64,000 nucleotides of DNA from Calonectria ilicicola (GCA_020809705.1 CP085826.1:1-64000); one strand, 5' to 3'. Numbered from the stretch's first letter, positions 32,709 to 44,371 are shown. The notes: a model not told the origin generated them from the sequence alone. Made by a program: numbers and translations.

Positions 32709-33048
32709 TGTAGTTACTTTGACCCAAACCGACCTACCCGGAAGCCGGCCGGGTCAGAAGGTCAGGTAACCTGAACCCTTCCGAACAGGAAATAGCCCGA
32801 GGGGCTGTCCGGACAATTTGAAGCTATTCTCACTTGTCGGCAATGTCTCTAGGAGTCGGGACCAATGGTATATCTATTATATAGGACCATTAGGGACTGC
32901 TGGTACCTGGGGCACAACCCGGGTATCAATAAAACTTAGCTACCTTCAATCGATTTATCTGACCAATTGATCTATCCCCAAAACTATAACGCCCTTCCTT
33001 TTTTCAAGCCGGGCCGCCTGATCCTGAATACGAACACTAATTGTTACA
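32709..33048 (+). mobile_element. LTR-like repeat, family B, copy 2
   Basis: A 340-bp block, TGTAGTTACTTTGACCC to ACTAATTGTTACA, is colinear with 19639-19972 and in the same orientation but clearly diverged. It contains TCAATAAAAC, an AATAAA-type signal in the LTR-like context. No matching target duplication was seen. It starts only about 40 bp after the PKS stop codon. Confidence 0.7.
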
Positions 33049-33669
33049 ATGATTGTAGCAGCTCTGATTAGGGATTTATTAGTAAAGAACAATAAAGATG
33101 GACGTTAAGACTCTAACCTCTAAAGGGGGTGCACAACCTCTAATAGCCAATAAAGAAATCAAGCATATTTTAGCCTATCCTTTTAATCTCCTTTTTAGTC
33201 CTAAGAAATATGGGCACCGCCTTAATTATCTTCAAAATCTTCTTTGATCCATTTTTCTTTTAGGATTATGTCCTCACCCATTTTATCTCTCCTCCTATCC
33301 TATTCTTTCGGTTAAGGTTAGGGTTCCCTCGCAGCTGAGGTAATAAATCTTGAGCTAATGTTAACAATCCTTCACATTAAGGATGGACCTCTTTTGCAAA
33401 TGAAGCACACACATGAGAAGAGCCGGATCCTCACATCGTTGGTCTCGGGCGATCTTATTTTCTCCGAAATCCGAAGGACCCATATAATATACTGAACTAT
33501 ACTTGAAAGGGTTAGCTAATTTATTCTTGATTCCTCCGATAAGACAAGAGGTATGTATATATTAGTAAGAAATCGATATATATTAAGGGCATCGCTAAGT
33601 ATTAAAATTGTTTTTTGCTTGTTGTTTTCTGATTAGACCTTCGAAAAGGACCATTTCAATCTTTAAAAT
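33049..33669. other. Intergenic before the deacetylase gene
   Basis: About 620 bp of non-coding sequence. The last part is AT-rich (TATGTATATATTAGTAAG near 33555) and may serve as the promoter of the deacetylase at 33670. No gene was seen. Confidence 0.4.
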
Positions 33670-34494
33670 ATGACTAATTCCACTTCTCCATGGCCCCATG
33701 GTGCCAAGGCTGCTATTTCATTCACCATGGATAATCTTGGAGAGCCACTTGAAATTCAGTTGGGCACATGGCCTGCAGATGGACCATTTGGCACCCATCC
33801 ATCCATAAAACAATGTATTCCTTCCGTCCTGGATTCTTTAGATCGAGGCAACATCAAGGCAACATATTTTGCTGAAGCTTGGAGTCTCAGTGTCTACTCT
33901 CAGGTGGTGAAGGATATGATCAATCGGGGACACGAAATTGGTTGGCATGCTTATCAACACGAGATTTGGAATAAATTGACTCCAGAGGAAGAGGTCACCA
34001 ACTTTGAGAAAAGTGTCGAAGCCGCCAGCAACTTCGGGATAAAATACCGTGGGTTCCGTCCCCCAGGGGGTACATATACGAAGACAACACAGAAACTCTT
34101 GAAGCAGCACGGCTTTCAATACATCTCTCCTCTGGGTGGAGATATCACCAATGCGGAAGGCATCACCTTTCTTCCTTTCAAATGGAGGGACGTTGATGCG
34201 TTTTATTATGCTCCCGAGTTTGGCTTTCTCCGAGCGTCACACGGCGAGCACGAAGATGTAATGGAGCCCCAGGTACTGAAGGATTATTTGCTGTCACAGA
34301 TCTATAAGGCGATTGAAGAGAATGGACATTTGAATATTCTCTTTCACCCGTTCTTGCAGACTTCACCTGAAAGATTGTGCGCGATGGACGAAATTATTCA
34401 GGAAATCAGTAACAATTCTGATATTTGGTGTGCACCGTGTGGAGAGGTTGCTGAGTGGGTAAAGACCAACCGTCAGTTTGACCCTGAGACTTGA
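33670..34494 (+). CDS. Polysaccharide deacetylase-family (NodB fold) hydrolase
   Basis: A single exon encodes 274 residues with the NodB motifs in order: Asp21 in SFTMDNLGE (motif 1, usually TFDD, here MDN); His88, His93 and His97 in GHEIGWHAYQHE (motif 2); RPPGG at 130-134 (motif 3); and LFHPF near residue 232 (C-terminal His motif). The GHEIGWHAYQHE form and the absence of a signal peptide or chitin-binding domain resemble the PuuE/PgdA-like cytosolic branch of the family (carbohydrate-esterase-4 fold) rather than secreted chitin deacetylases. Such enzymes hydrolyse C-N bonds in acetamido or cyclic amide substrates using a divalent metal; the second Asp of motif 1 is Asn here, which may change metal binding. 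It is intact although it lies between the PKS and P450 pseudogenes, so it may have its own role. Substrate unknown. Confidence 0.85.
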   Translation: MTNSTSPWPHGAKAAISFTMDNLGEPLEIQLGTWPADGPFGTHPSIKQCIPSVLDSLDRGNIKATYFAEAWSLSVYSQVVKDMINRGHEIGWHAYQHEIWNKLTPEEEVTNFEKSVEAASNFGIKYRGFRPPGGTYTKTTQKLLKQHGFQYISPLGGDITNAEGITFLPFKWRDVDAFYYAPEFGFLRASHGEHEDVMEPQVLKDYLLSQIYKAIEENGHLNILFHPFLQTSPERLCAMDEIIQEISNNSDIWCAPCGEVAEWVKTNRQFDPET

Positions 34495-35106
34495 AATTAT
34501 TCAAGGTAGCTGCGTTTCATGTTAGTTATTTCCTTCGTTTATATAAATCTACACTGTGTGCAACGATTTCGAGCCTGTCATATTCCGTGAAGTTAATGAT
34601 TAATAGGCGATTGGAATGACAAAATTTACGGATTCAAGCTAGCCACAAAGAAACAGCCATTTACATACCGCCTCGGATATGTATAAGACCTCTTGATAGA
34701 CTCTCAATCAAGCGCACAGACTTGACTACCCCGGTTAGAGGGTCCCAATCAGTTCCCTTCGATGGGAGATCATAGAAATTATCTAAAACTGATGGAGACA
34801 TATTTGAGAATTGGTACATTTCAGCGCTAGTTCCAATGATTAGATACACCAGAGAGTAAACTTGGGTACGGCACGGAAAGATTGGCATTCGCCTTGTGTA
34901 ACAGCTATCTCTATGAGCCTTGTTTGTCTAGCAATCTCATATCGCATGTGCAAATAATATAATGCTCAACCTTCCGTGTAGAATCATGAACCTCTGTCAA
35001 TTTTTGCGCCTTCATCCGTTAACTTCTGGGGGTAGTAGATGACGCGAAGTTCAGGTTCTTTCCAGGGAAGCTGAAAGCTGGACGCCTGGAACCACCGCGT
35101 GGTCTC
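34495..35106. other. Intergenic between deacetylase and P450 pseudogene
   Basis: Contains an open stretch of 75 codons on the minus strand (34888-34661) with no recognisable feature. It may be 3' debris of the P450 region. No gene is called. Confidence 0.35.
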
Positions 35107-36480
35107 TCAGGACTCTGCCAGCTCCTGGTCGTATGCAAAAACAAGCTTGGTAATTTTTATGCGTAATTCCACGTATGCAAGGTTAATCCCAATACATGCA
35201 CGTGGCCCGAGAGAAAATGGCTGGCTAGCTTTCCTATTATCACCAAAGCCCTCGCAGTTCCATCTCTCAGGCTTGAAAGACCCAGGTTCACGCCAATAAC
35301 AAGGGTCATGTTGAGTAGCCTATGTAGCTGATGAAACAATCACCCAAGCAGGAATGAACTGCCCGTCGACTGTTGCTGCTGGAGATATCCTTGGGGTACT
35401 AGTAGGAAGAGGGGTGAAGATTCGCAGGCCCTCATAGTAGCTATCAGTTATCGGAGCCCAGATCTTGAGTCTCCTGTGATGTCGTCAACATATTGAAACC
35501 TGCCACGTAATCCATACTGATACTTTCTCAGAGTCTTGGTTGCGCGTATGAGATGGTTCACAATCGAAGCCAATGCAGTTGATGCTGTCTCTAAACCAGA
35601 AATGAGGAGCGTGATTGCCTAGTTCATAAGCTCTTCACTAGATATTTCGCCCTTCCGGAGCACTTGGACAAAAAACTCTTTGTTCCCTCCTCCCAACCCA
35701 AGCTCAAGTCGCTTCCTACCTTTTTCTGCGGCAAGTATACTGTCCTGTTTACGATCTTCGTAGACGACTGGCATGAAGACCGGAATAAGAAGCGGAATCA
35801 GCGAAGCTCTATTTATTATCCCCCCTATTACCGTGAATTTCCCAGTGGCAACAAAAAAAGCTATCCACGGATGTGTGCAAGCTTTGGCAACTGCATTGAA
35901 CGACTGGCTGAATGCCGGATCACCTAGAAGTTGTTAGCCGGAGGATTTATTTATCCTTGCTAGTATAGCCTTTGGCGAACAGTAGACGAAATGAAGCCAG
36001 TTGATAGTTGCGTACCAATGATATCGAAACAAAGTTAACGGAAAGCTTCTGTGATGTCGACCACCTTCCCGCCAGGAGCTCCAAGCCTACCCAGCTGTTT
36101 AAAAAATAGATTGAAATATCCATGAATAATGGACTCCTGTTCGCGCAATGCTACGGCGTTAATTCCATGAGCCAAGTACCGCCTCTCTCTTTGATGTTCG
36201 CGCGGATCAAGGGCAGCGAAGACGTTTGGGGGAATCTAAGCTTAGTAGTAGAATTTTCTTTTCAAAAAGGGCAGCTTGCCTTTGGTTGCATGGGAATAAA
36301 TTTCTCGGCAAGTTTCTATCTTTGCAAAGGAAAGCTCATGGGAGCAATGCGAACTACATCCCCTTCAAATATTCATTAGATGCGTTGGCCGTTAGCCCAA
36401 CGCAGACAGACTTCTTACCGTACTTGCCGTGCAATTCTTTTACGTTGAAAGGATAATACCCGCCAATCCAGCTCAGTCCA
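35107..36480 (-). pseudogene. Cytochrome P450 pseudogene
   Basis: Reading the minus strand from 36480: ELHGKYG, then after a likely intron DVVRIAPMSFPLQR and a TAG (about 36425-36320); VFAALDPREHQRERRYLAHG and ALREQESIIHGYFN (about 36230-36110); LLISGLETASTAL, the I-helix region (about 35610); EGLRIFTPLPTSTPR, the ExxR region (about 35430); and PFSLGPRACIGINLAYVELR, the heme-binding Cys loop (about 35205-35145), ending at TGA 35107-35109. Several in-frame stops break the frame, for example TAG before AITLLISG near 35625, and frames shift between segments. The N-terminal membrane anchor was not found. Family resemblance is to fungal secondary-metabolism P450s of the isotrichodermin-hydroxylase-like kind. 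With the PKS and MFS pseudogenes it fits a dead biosynthetic cluster. Confidence 0.85.
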
Positions 36481-37261
36481 TAATAAAACCAAAAATAATT
36501 CCTTTAGTTGGAAAATTCAAACGATGAAAGTGTGACAAAGGGAATGGAGATGACGTGCATCAGTTACAGCAGCTAGTCTTGGACCTGGGTACTTGGGAAG
36601 AGGGTTCAAATAATGACGGTAGAACACATCTGACTAAAAGAAGCAGGTACTATTTACCATCATGTCAATTAAGAAACCTCCTATGAGTTCGGACAAGGTA
36701 TTAATTATTGTGGTAATGCAAGTCTCCACTGTTCTCACAGGTGCAGAAAGGAAAGTCAAACCCAAATTTAGGTCCTTGTCAGACAATGTATTCGGAGGCA
36801 CTTCTTAGGGTATCAAGTGCTAACTGGAAAATCTGTATCGTAGCGGACAGTGCTAATGTACGTCGTATTGTACTCCGCCTAGAAACCGGGGAAACTTTAA
36901 TCATCCCGGGTGGTTCGGGCGATTAAATCTCTCCGAACTGACGTGGTGGTTTCCAATAACTCCCCACACCTAAGGTTGGGCTGAGTTCGATCCCATGGGG
37001 GATGGAATTGAGCAATCTTGAATCATGCCGACTGGAAATGAGAGATCAAATTTGTGACCTCCATATCATAATCGTAACTATGGCGACCGGACGATTCAAT
37101 TCCACCGTCTCTGAATAAAAGCAACTGGTTAAATTTGTAGGAACTGATTGAAAGTGCGCTCAATTTTTGGCTTCGGCAAAACCACATACTATTAGTTATC
37201 CCCTGCGAAGAGCAAATGCCCACACACTACATTCAGCTAATTGATCTTGAACTCCAAAGTC
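36481..37261. other. Intergenic, 5' flank of the amidohydrolase gene
   Basis: About 780 bp with no supportable gene. Short open frames at 36741-36926 (+) and 37023-37223 (-) have no recognisable domain. The right part is the likely promoter region of the amidohydrolase. Confidence 0.4.
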
Positions 37262-38245
37262 ATGTCAACATTCAGCACACTACCTCCCCTCGTGGCTCTA
37301 GAGGAGCACTTTTTGAGCTCTCATGTGAACATGGGGCCGTTCAAACACATCATCACCCAATTGGGCGTTCAGAGCAAAGTTTTCGACCTTGGGGCTAAAC
37401 GAATTGCTGACCTCGACGCCGGAGAAGTGTCTATGCAAATCATCAGTCACGTAGCTGGGTTTGCAGACGACGTCGAGGCGTGTCGGGTAATCAATGACGA
37501 AACTGCAGCCGCCGTCAAGTTGAATCCGGCCCGGCTCGCCGGTTTCGCGACTATACCAATGGTTAAGCCGCAGGAAGCTGTTGACGAGCTAAATCGTTGC
37601 GCTCAGAACTTGGGGCTTTGCGGTGCCTTGGTCGACAACCATGTCAACGGTTTTTACTTTGAAGGGCCGCAGTACGATGTCTTCTGGTCTGCAGCAGAGA
37701 GTCTCGCCTTTCCTATCTATCTACATCCGACTTTTCCCACGGAACAGATGATGGAGGGATACAAAGGATCATATCCTCCGTTCTCTGCTAGCCACATGGC
37801 TATGGGATCCTTTGGCTGGCATTCCGACACGGCAACACATATCCTTCGCTTGTATGCAAGCGGGGTTTTTGATAAGTTCCCCAAGCTTAAGATTATCTTG
37901 GGGCATTTTGGAGAATCACTGCCATTCTGGAAAGAACGCATCGCACAATCGTCAGCGACAGAGGCGTGGGGAAATCGGAAGAGATCATTTGACATGGTCT
38001 ACGAGGAGAACTTGTGGTTTACATCGAGTGGCGTCTGGAGTCTTGCGCCACTAGCATGTATGTTGAAGAATACTAATGTGCAAAAGATAATGTACAGTAT
38101 CGACTATCCATTTACGCCCATGGAGGCAGGTTTGGACTGGATCAAAAAGTTGAGAAATTCAGGATTAATCACCCATGACCAATTAGAGATGATATGCTAT
38201 CGAAATGCAGAAAACCTGTTTCGCTTAAAGGTACCTCGACGCTAA
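37262..38245 (+). CDS. Amidohydrolase-2 decarboxylase (2,3-dihydroxybenzoate / gamma-resorcylate decarboxylase-like)
   Basis: Single exon, 327 residues. The frame is open for seven codons more upstream, but only from TTG, so ATG 37262 (MSTFSTLPP) is preferred. Family features: Glu and His of ALEEHF at residues 12-17, His155 in YLHPTFP, His215 in ILGHFGE, Asp281 in YSIDYPF. These match the metal and catalytic positions of the ACMSD-like amidohydrolases that remove CO2 from ortho-hydroxybenzoates (2,3-dihydroxybenzoate, gamma-resorcylate, salicylate or orsellinate type substrates). The enzymes are cytosolic, metal-dependent and often reversible. The flavin monooxygenase about 2.4 kb away, which could hydroxylate the phenol made here, and the FAH-family hydrolase further on suggest a joint aromatic pathway. 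Exact substrate cannot be told from sequence. No lesion seen. Confidence 0.88.
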   Translation: MSTFSTLPPLVALEEHFLSSHVNMGPFKHIITQLGVQSKVFDLGAKRIADLDAGEVSMQIISHVAGFADDVEACRVINDETAAAVKLNPARLAGFATIPMVKPQEAVDELNRCAQNLGLCGALVDNHVNGFYFEGPQYDVFWSAAESLAFPIYLHPTFPTEQMMEGYKGSYPPFSASHMAMGSFGWHSDTATHILRLYASGVFDKFPKLKIILGHFGESLPFWKERIAQSSATEAWGNRKRSFDMVYEENLWFTSSGVWSLAPLACMLKNTNVQKIMYSIDYPFTPMEAGLDWIKKLRNSGLITHDQLEMICYRNAENLFRLKVPRR

Positions 38246-39157
38246 TACAAATGCAGAGAAATATGCTCTGGGGATGATATTATACCAGTCCTGTAGGGGG
38301 CCGTGAAAGTAAGGTTAGGTCTTATACAGTCATATTAATAAATGTAAAATTAATAAAATTGACCGTCACATTTGTTTGATGCATGCGACCAATGCTGTTG
38401 GTCAATATGGTACTTTCTACTTCGAAGACGAAATACTCTTTTTCAATGTGGATATAGACCATAACCAATTCATTAATTACCGCACCATGAATCAAGTGAT
38501 TCAACAGCAGCGATTGAAACAGGACTGAAGTAGGTGTGTGCTTAGAGGAGCCCTTGTAATGTGGCTTCTCGATCGCGGAGATTTACCGTAGCCAGTAAAA
38601 AATTGACTAGGTATAGGTAAAGTGTGGGGTTTCAGTTGAAAAAGAGGTAGGCAAGCATCTGATGAGTGTTCTAAAGGCTTTTTGAAGTGTGCGTTCTAAT
38701 AGTTTAGACGTATTGGTGTTGTTGATACAATTTAATCGCCCTCGTGGCCTACATGGGCTAAGGTGTAAGGAAGTGCCTTATATACTGATGTGAGGTGCAA
38801 TTCCCGCACAATGTGCGAGAATTGGTTGATCTTTTGGTCTATTGGATTAGATAATACACCTCTTATCTTCTTACATAAGGTTTGGTTGTTCTCATATATT
38901 TTAATAATTTAGCACCATAAAAGCGATGAATAAGTGTTAATTTCAATTCTAAAGCATGCTTTTTATTCTTTTATCATTGCTATGACTAACTATAGGGTAA
39001 GTGGCTCCTACAGCAAGATGTGAAGCAAGGTACAAGTAGTTCGAATCTCTTAGTACAAATTCCATTTTATGAAAGGCAATGAAATGGGGAGAAATCGAAC
39101 GCTGCACAAACCACACACACAGCCCAAAAGGTCGGATTTTCTTGGCTGTTTTGCTGT

Positions 39158-39188
<31 letters not shown>

Positions 39189-40620
39189 TCCTACACGGTT
39201 GTGGCCACGTAATCATCGCGGCTATGCCCGGATAGGCCAGGCGGAGCCGGTAGCCGACAAGCCCTAAACGGGCCCCCCACTTCACCCAGTTGATCTGGGC
39301 CGTCTACCTCTCTCTAAGATGCTCAGAAAGCTAAAATAACAGCTCCTCTAATGAATACCTCAATCATTAATCTTACCTTCTACCCTCCTTACCTTCCCTA
39401 ATAACCTGACCTCTGCTCTATATATATGCTTTGTTATATATATAGCTTTTAATAGCTGCTACCCATCCTTACATTATTGCCCTTAGCCCTTAGTTTTTCC
39501 TACCCTTTTAGACCCCTTTAAAGTATATTTATAGCCTATTACTAAAGGTTAATATAACTATATGTATATATAATAGGTAATAGCTCTTACAATCTGCAGC
39601 TGTTCCTTAAGGCCTAGGCCTTAAATTTCTATCTTGTAGACCTTAATATTGGAGGAAGAGGCGGTAGGGTGACCAATCCTATCTGTAAACTATGTGTTAG
39701 GGCAAAGCTAAAGCTAAGCTCCTAAAGCTATATATTAAGTATCCGAGGCTTTATTACTTTAAAGACTCCTAGGTCCCTTAATTAACTGCCCCTTACAAGA
39801 GGGTTTTCCTATTAACAAGGGTTTAATCTATGTATGTACGTGGCTTGCTCATACTATAGTTTTTTATGGCAGGCCCGGCTTTGGCTGCAAATAACTCCTA
39901 GAGGGAAGGAGGGTGCTAAGGGAGGCATTTCTTACCTCTCGGAGCTATTTGCAACTTCCAGCCGGTGTGTTGGTGGCCTTGTGTGTGTGACTTTCAAAAA
40001 TTTTTGATGATGTTTGTGCGAAGTTTGCTGTTTTGCTGTAGTCGGAAGAGAAGGCTTGAGGCGGGCTAGCAGCTTATGGGGAGGGAAATAAATAGAATCT
40101 AATGCAAATAAAATTAAATAAAAATCATGAATATCACCAAAGCAAGCAGATCGAATAATCCCTCAAAAAGGAAGCCTTGAGATAGCTATAAAACTGTTGA
40201 TTGGGGTGGGTTGTTGTCTTCCTCTGGTGTTGAGACCGGAAGCTCTTTATCACTAGGACCGGTGTTGCAGCCGGACTAACTAATCTCCCGACCGAAGCTA
40301 ATTTTTCAAAAGGTTGAGGGTTCGAACCCACGGTCCCCGTCACAGCAAACTACGACAAGCTAAGTCATAATATTATAACCGCTTAGACAAGTAGATATTC
40401 TGCTAGGCAAAGATGAGTAGCCATGGTGCATCCAACCTTTCATACGTAACATATATATTAATCAGCCCACCATTCCCGTAGCATCTCGTTTCTGTAGCTT
40501 TCTGATATCAAATGAAGCTTATCCTTATAAAATTAAGGCCCAAAAGATGACTTCCTGAACTTTATGCCGCTCCATTGTATACAGGGACATAATACGAAAT
40601 GCTATTAGTTTTGAGGTCCA
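38246..40620. other. 2.4-kb non-coding stretch with decayed repeat character
   Basis: No gene could be supported. It contains a (GATT)n run at about 39161-39187 and AT-rich TATA-type tracts at 39420-39445. GC-richer patches (39195-39300 and 39840-39975) alternate with AT-rich sequence in a way that suggests old repeat insertions. Two tRNA B-box-like words (39044 and 40317) were examined and could not be folded into tRNA arms. Confidence 0.4.
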
Positions 40621-42236
40621 TTAATCAAGATCACCACCGTCAGTGAAGCTTTCGTTGACCTTAAACCCAGGGGAGCTCATCTGAGCCTCAATTTCATCAA
40701 TGTTCCAGGGCGCATATTCGTAGTTATCTGGTAGGTTGGTGTTCTTAAACTCAGTCCCCATTGTGAGATGTGATGTGGCCGCCTCGTAGTTGTCCAAAGC
40801 ATACCTGAGTAACAAATCAATTAATCTTACATGACGAATAGATAACGGGATGCCCATTACTCACTGCTCAGGATCATGTCGGCCCACCCATGAGCCTGGC
40901 CCACGACGAATTTTGGACGGATTTACCTTCAGGGCTTCCGAGTCGGCATGATGCAAAGTCTGGCGATTCATGAAGCCCATGAGTTGCGCACAAGACACGC
41001 GTTGAAACCTCAAAAGACCATGAACTTTAGTCGAAAGCTGAATGCCTTCCTTTCCGCCCAATCTAAGGCATGCTGCAAGAGAGGCGCCGTCTTCGATAGC
41101 TTGAACAGCGCCGTTGGCTGAGGTGGGGAGAAACGTGTGACAAGCATCGCCAATCTGAACAACTCTACCCAATGGAGAGGTTTGCCTCGTTTGTGGATTC
41201 CTCCACATCATTCGATAGTCATTGACGCCTCCTGGAGGAGTGGTTCTCACCAGTGCCAATATCGTTGGGCACCATCCGGCAACCTTCCCAAACTCGCGAA
41301 CCGCAGCATCTGCATCCAAGTGTGCATTCCAGTTTTCCTCTGATGTATCATCCGAATCCTTGAACCGAAAGAAAGATTAGATTATAAAAATATTTCCCTG
41401 AAAAAGAAAGCAGAGAAAACGGCGGCGAATTCAACGTTACCTTATGAAAGAGAGACCAGCAAACTGTCCCTTTGCCGAAGAGGATATTCGCGTGTGTGTC
41501 GGGACCAAGGAAAAACTGAAAGACCTCTTTACCACTTTCCAAAGTAGACCCCCACCACTTCCTGACCAAGAGATCCTTCAGAGCAATTTCTGCGGGATAG
41601 CAAGTACGGTACGCTGAAAAGCCACTTGATCTTTGGGTTGGCTTGTCGCCGAGCACAAGCTTCCAGGACTTGGAGTGAACCCCATCAGCGGCGACGACGA
41701 CGTCTGCTGTCATTGAACTACCGTCCGCCAATTTGACACCACCTTGAGTTTTCTCTTCGAAAAAATCAACAACCTTTGCATTGAACACAATCTTGATACC
41801 AAGTCTTTGAATCTGGCCAATCATCATTTTATGGATCTCCGGACGGAGAAACAGGTGGCCAGTCCCCTTGGGGAATGGAAAACCACCCAAAATGTACTCG
41901 CCAGAATGTTTAAAGTAGGATATCTCCGCGTTCCACTGAAGCTTCTCCCATTCCTTGGACCAGCTGGGCCAATTTTTCTGTATGATGCGCCTGGCGCTGG
42001 GCCCAATCACGACAAAATCACCTAGATGGCCGGTTTGTTAGGATACGTTTCGCATCAGATTCTAGCCACTTACCGGCAGAGGTGCTGGATGGCTCCCTTT
42101 CTAGAAGAGTGACGGTCATTCCGTTACGATAACACTCCAGTGCACACATAAGTCCTGCGATACCTGCGCCGGCGATGAGCACGTTGATTCCATTGGGGGC
42201 CGCTTTGTTCAAAGGATCTTCCTGGAATAGAGTCAT
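40621..42236 (-). CDS. FAD-dependent aromatic monooxygenase (salicylate-hydroxylase-like), four exons
   Basis: Exons 42236-42074, 42021-41441, 41358-40865 and 40804-40621 (GT-AG introns, phases agree) give 473 residues. The N-terminus has VLIAGAGIAGLMCAL, the GxGxxG ADP-binding motif; VVVAADGVHSKSW is the DG motif that contacts FAD and NAD(P)H; VVQIGDACHTFLPTSANGA is the GD motif binding the FAD ribityl chain. That set, in this order, defines class A flavoprotein monooxygenases of the p-hydroxybenzoate/salicylate-hydroxylase group. They hydroxylate phenols ortho or para with NAD(P)H and O2, sometimes with decarboxylation. No C-terminal membrane helix, so a soluble enzyme is expected. It is divergent from the questin-oxidase-like gene with 575 bp between starts. 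It could act on the phenol released by the amidohydrolase. The frame is intact throughout. Confidence 0.88.
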
Positions 42237-42811
42237 TGTGGGAATGAAAAAAAAAACTGAGCGATCTGGATGCAATGATTGTATTGGGAGGTTCAGAGGA
42301 GAAGTTCACTTGGAGGATCGGAGGTCGTTTTGTAGGCCATGAACCAAAATCAAGGAAGCCAAGGCAAATCCGCCGGCGAAGAAGCTTAGTGTGCACAACG
42401 TCACCATGTCAAAACGCGTCAAATAATTTTTCAATCTCAAAATTTCGGTATACATGGGGAAATTTCCTGTAGGTACCCCACGGTAGCATGCGGAGCGTCT
42501 GGAGGAGCCTCGGACCCGGCTGAACTAATAAACGGGCCGATGGGGAGTAGTCGTCAATGCACCATTTTTTTCAATCTGCAATTAATCGATCATTAATCTC
42601 AAGAAACTGATTTCCACCTTAGTACCCAGCAGAGAACCCGGAACATCGCTGTTTCCAAAGTTTCGCCGACCCAATCTCTGCTCATAGATTGTCAATTGAA
42701 TAGCATAAATAGACGAATCTTCCCTTGCCATCACGCAGGTAGAGTCTTCAAGACAAACCATCAGAATTTCTCTTCTCCCCATAACAAAACTCTAAATACA
42801 ATAAATACATC
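42237..42811. promoter_or_regulatory. Divergent promoter between flavin monooxygenase and questin-oxidase-like gene
   Basis: The two ATGs face away from each other with 575 bp between them. CGG/CCG words that could suit Zn2Cys6 binding occur at 42370-42378 (CCGCCGGCG) and 42511-42519 (CGGACCCGG). A TATA-like word was not obvious. Shared control by the cluster's Zn2Cys6 regulator at 46835-49293 is plausible but unproven. Confidence 0.45.
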
Positions 42812-44371
42812 ATGGCCACAACTACGGGAATGAAAGCTAGCAGCGCAGCCTCCATAATCCATTTAGATCCTAAAGTAAACCCTGGGATCTGGCATGCTCC
42901 GACTATACACGCCAACACTGCCGCCATCGCCAACCGGCTCTTGCAGGAGAACCACGAAAAGTTCCACATCTTTTTTAGTTACATGGAGGAGCAAGGAGTC
43001 CACATGCATGTATGGGTCATTGTCTCCTTGAAGCTTTGCCTGCGTGTGCTGACAAGAAAGTTCCACTAGAATCATATCGTCCATCATATTTTAACACTGT
43101 TCGCTCTGGGAGCTACTTCTGAGCAGGTCCAACACCTTTATGATGTTAATATTGACTATCAAAGGACTGCTGTTTCGGAAAAGCAAGAAATGATTAAAAA
43201 TCTATCAAATCCTACCACGTTCAAGAAGGCTCAAGGCGATGAAAATAACTATCCATCATTCATGAGGTTCTTTGAAGACAAGATTGCGGATCAAGGCATA
43301 CCGGCCGTGGTCCAAGAGTATGTGTTCGCTGAGGACCATCGCGCGGATGATATGTTAGTTAGAATGTTCATGGGTTAGTCTTTTCACTCTCCTATCTCAA
43401 TTTCAGACTATAGCTGACTGAGAGGCAAGGTTTTCTTCACCCTATCATCCACCTAGGCTGTGGTCTCGAGTTTAATCTGCCAGCGGTTGTAGCAGAGGCC
43501 CTTGCTCAAGCAGCCGTCCATAGCGACAACTACCTTTTTACCTTCTTCCACGAAGCCGAAGCAAGGGCTGAGGCATCCGGAACTGGAAGTAAGTATCTTG
43601 CGGAGCTGCTTGATTTAGCACATGCAAGCGAGAAATGTCGAAACGCATCAAATTCGCGGGTTTTCGAGAAAGTCCGAGACGGGGTTTTGTTGAACGCCAA
43701 AGAAGAAGCGATGCAGCTCGCAATCCAATATAAAGTGGAAGAAGACGAGATTGAACTCCGCACGGCCGAACTGTGCAATGCGACGGGTAAGAGTGATCTA
43801 ACTTGTGCACTCAGTCTCCATACAGCTGATTCAATGCTAACAAAACTCACCAGCATACATCGTTGCCGCTGCTCAGCGACCTCGCAAGGCCCCGCGGATG
43901 GATTTCTTCCTCATGCACCCCATGAACATGTCCATCTTCTTCGGCACCTTTGCGAAGCTCCCATGGTTATCCAGGGCGGCCAAGGCAAGATTGCTTACTT
44001 ATGCAGGTCGATTTTCGCTCATTCTGTACATCGATATGGGAGCACCGAACCTTGACCTAAACATCATCCGCAAGTATACCCCCAAGCGCGCAGAAGGAAC
44101 TTGGGCAGATGCAATTCGTCGCGGTATCGCACATCCAGATGATGGCCACGCGTCCAAGATGATCCGTGCTGTACTCTACACAGAGGAGGTTACAAAGCCG
44201 TATGAACATAGGCCTGAGTTTATGCTTAAAGGAACGGATTTTGAGAAGTTCGCCGTCGCAATCGTGGATAGTTTGAACCCTGCTGGTGGCAAGGCTGGAC
44301 CATATGAGGACGAGAGTTGGATTCGTGGCGCTGGATTCGATGATATCTGGGAGAGTGTGGCTGACATTTGA
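42812..44371 (+). CDS. Questin-oxidase-like (DUF4243) protein, four exons
   Basis: Exons 42812-43009, 43070-43373, 43430-43786 and 43854-44371 join in frame to 458 residues. The family signature is the HPGIWHAPTIHANTAAI-like start (here NPGIWHAP), NHIVHHILTLFALGAT opening exon 2, GFLHPIIHLGCGLEF at the exon 2-3 join, and AYIVAAAQRPRKAPRMDFF opening exon 4. Known members include GedK-type questin oxidase, which opens an anthraquinone ring by Baeyer-Villiger-type oxidation, and AflY in the aflatoxin pathway. Conserved His residues (HHIL, LHPIIHLG) probably hold a metal or act in catalysis; no flavin motif is visible. The neighbouring decarboxylase, hydroxylase and FAH-family hydrolase suggest it performs the oxidative ring-opening step of a route that otherwise lacks a ring-cleavage enzyme. 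Intact; substrate inferred only by context. Confidence 0.85.

Noticed and set aside
40310..40335. tRNA-like B-box word GGGTTCGAACCC
   Set aside because: The five bases on either side do not pair to a T stem in either orientation, and no anticodon or acceptor stem could be folded nearby. Similar words at 549, 39044 and 62634 fail in the same way.
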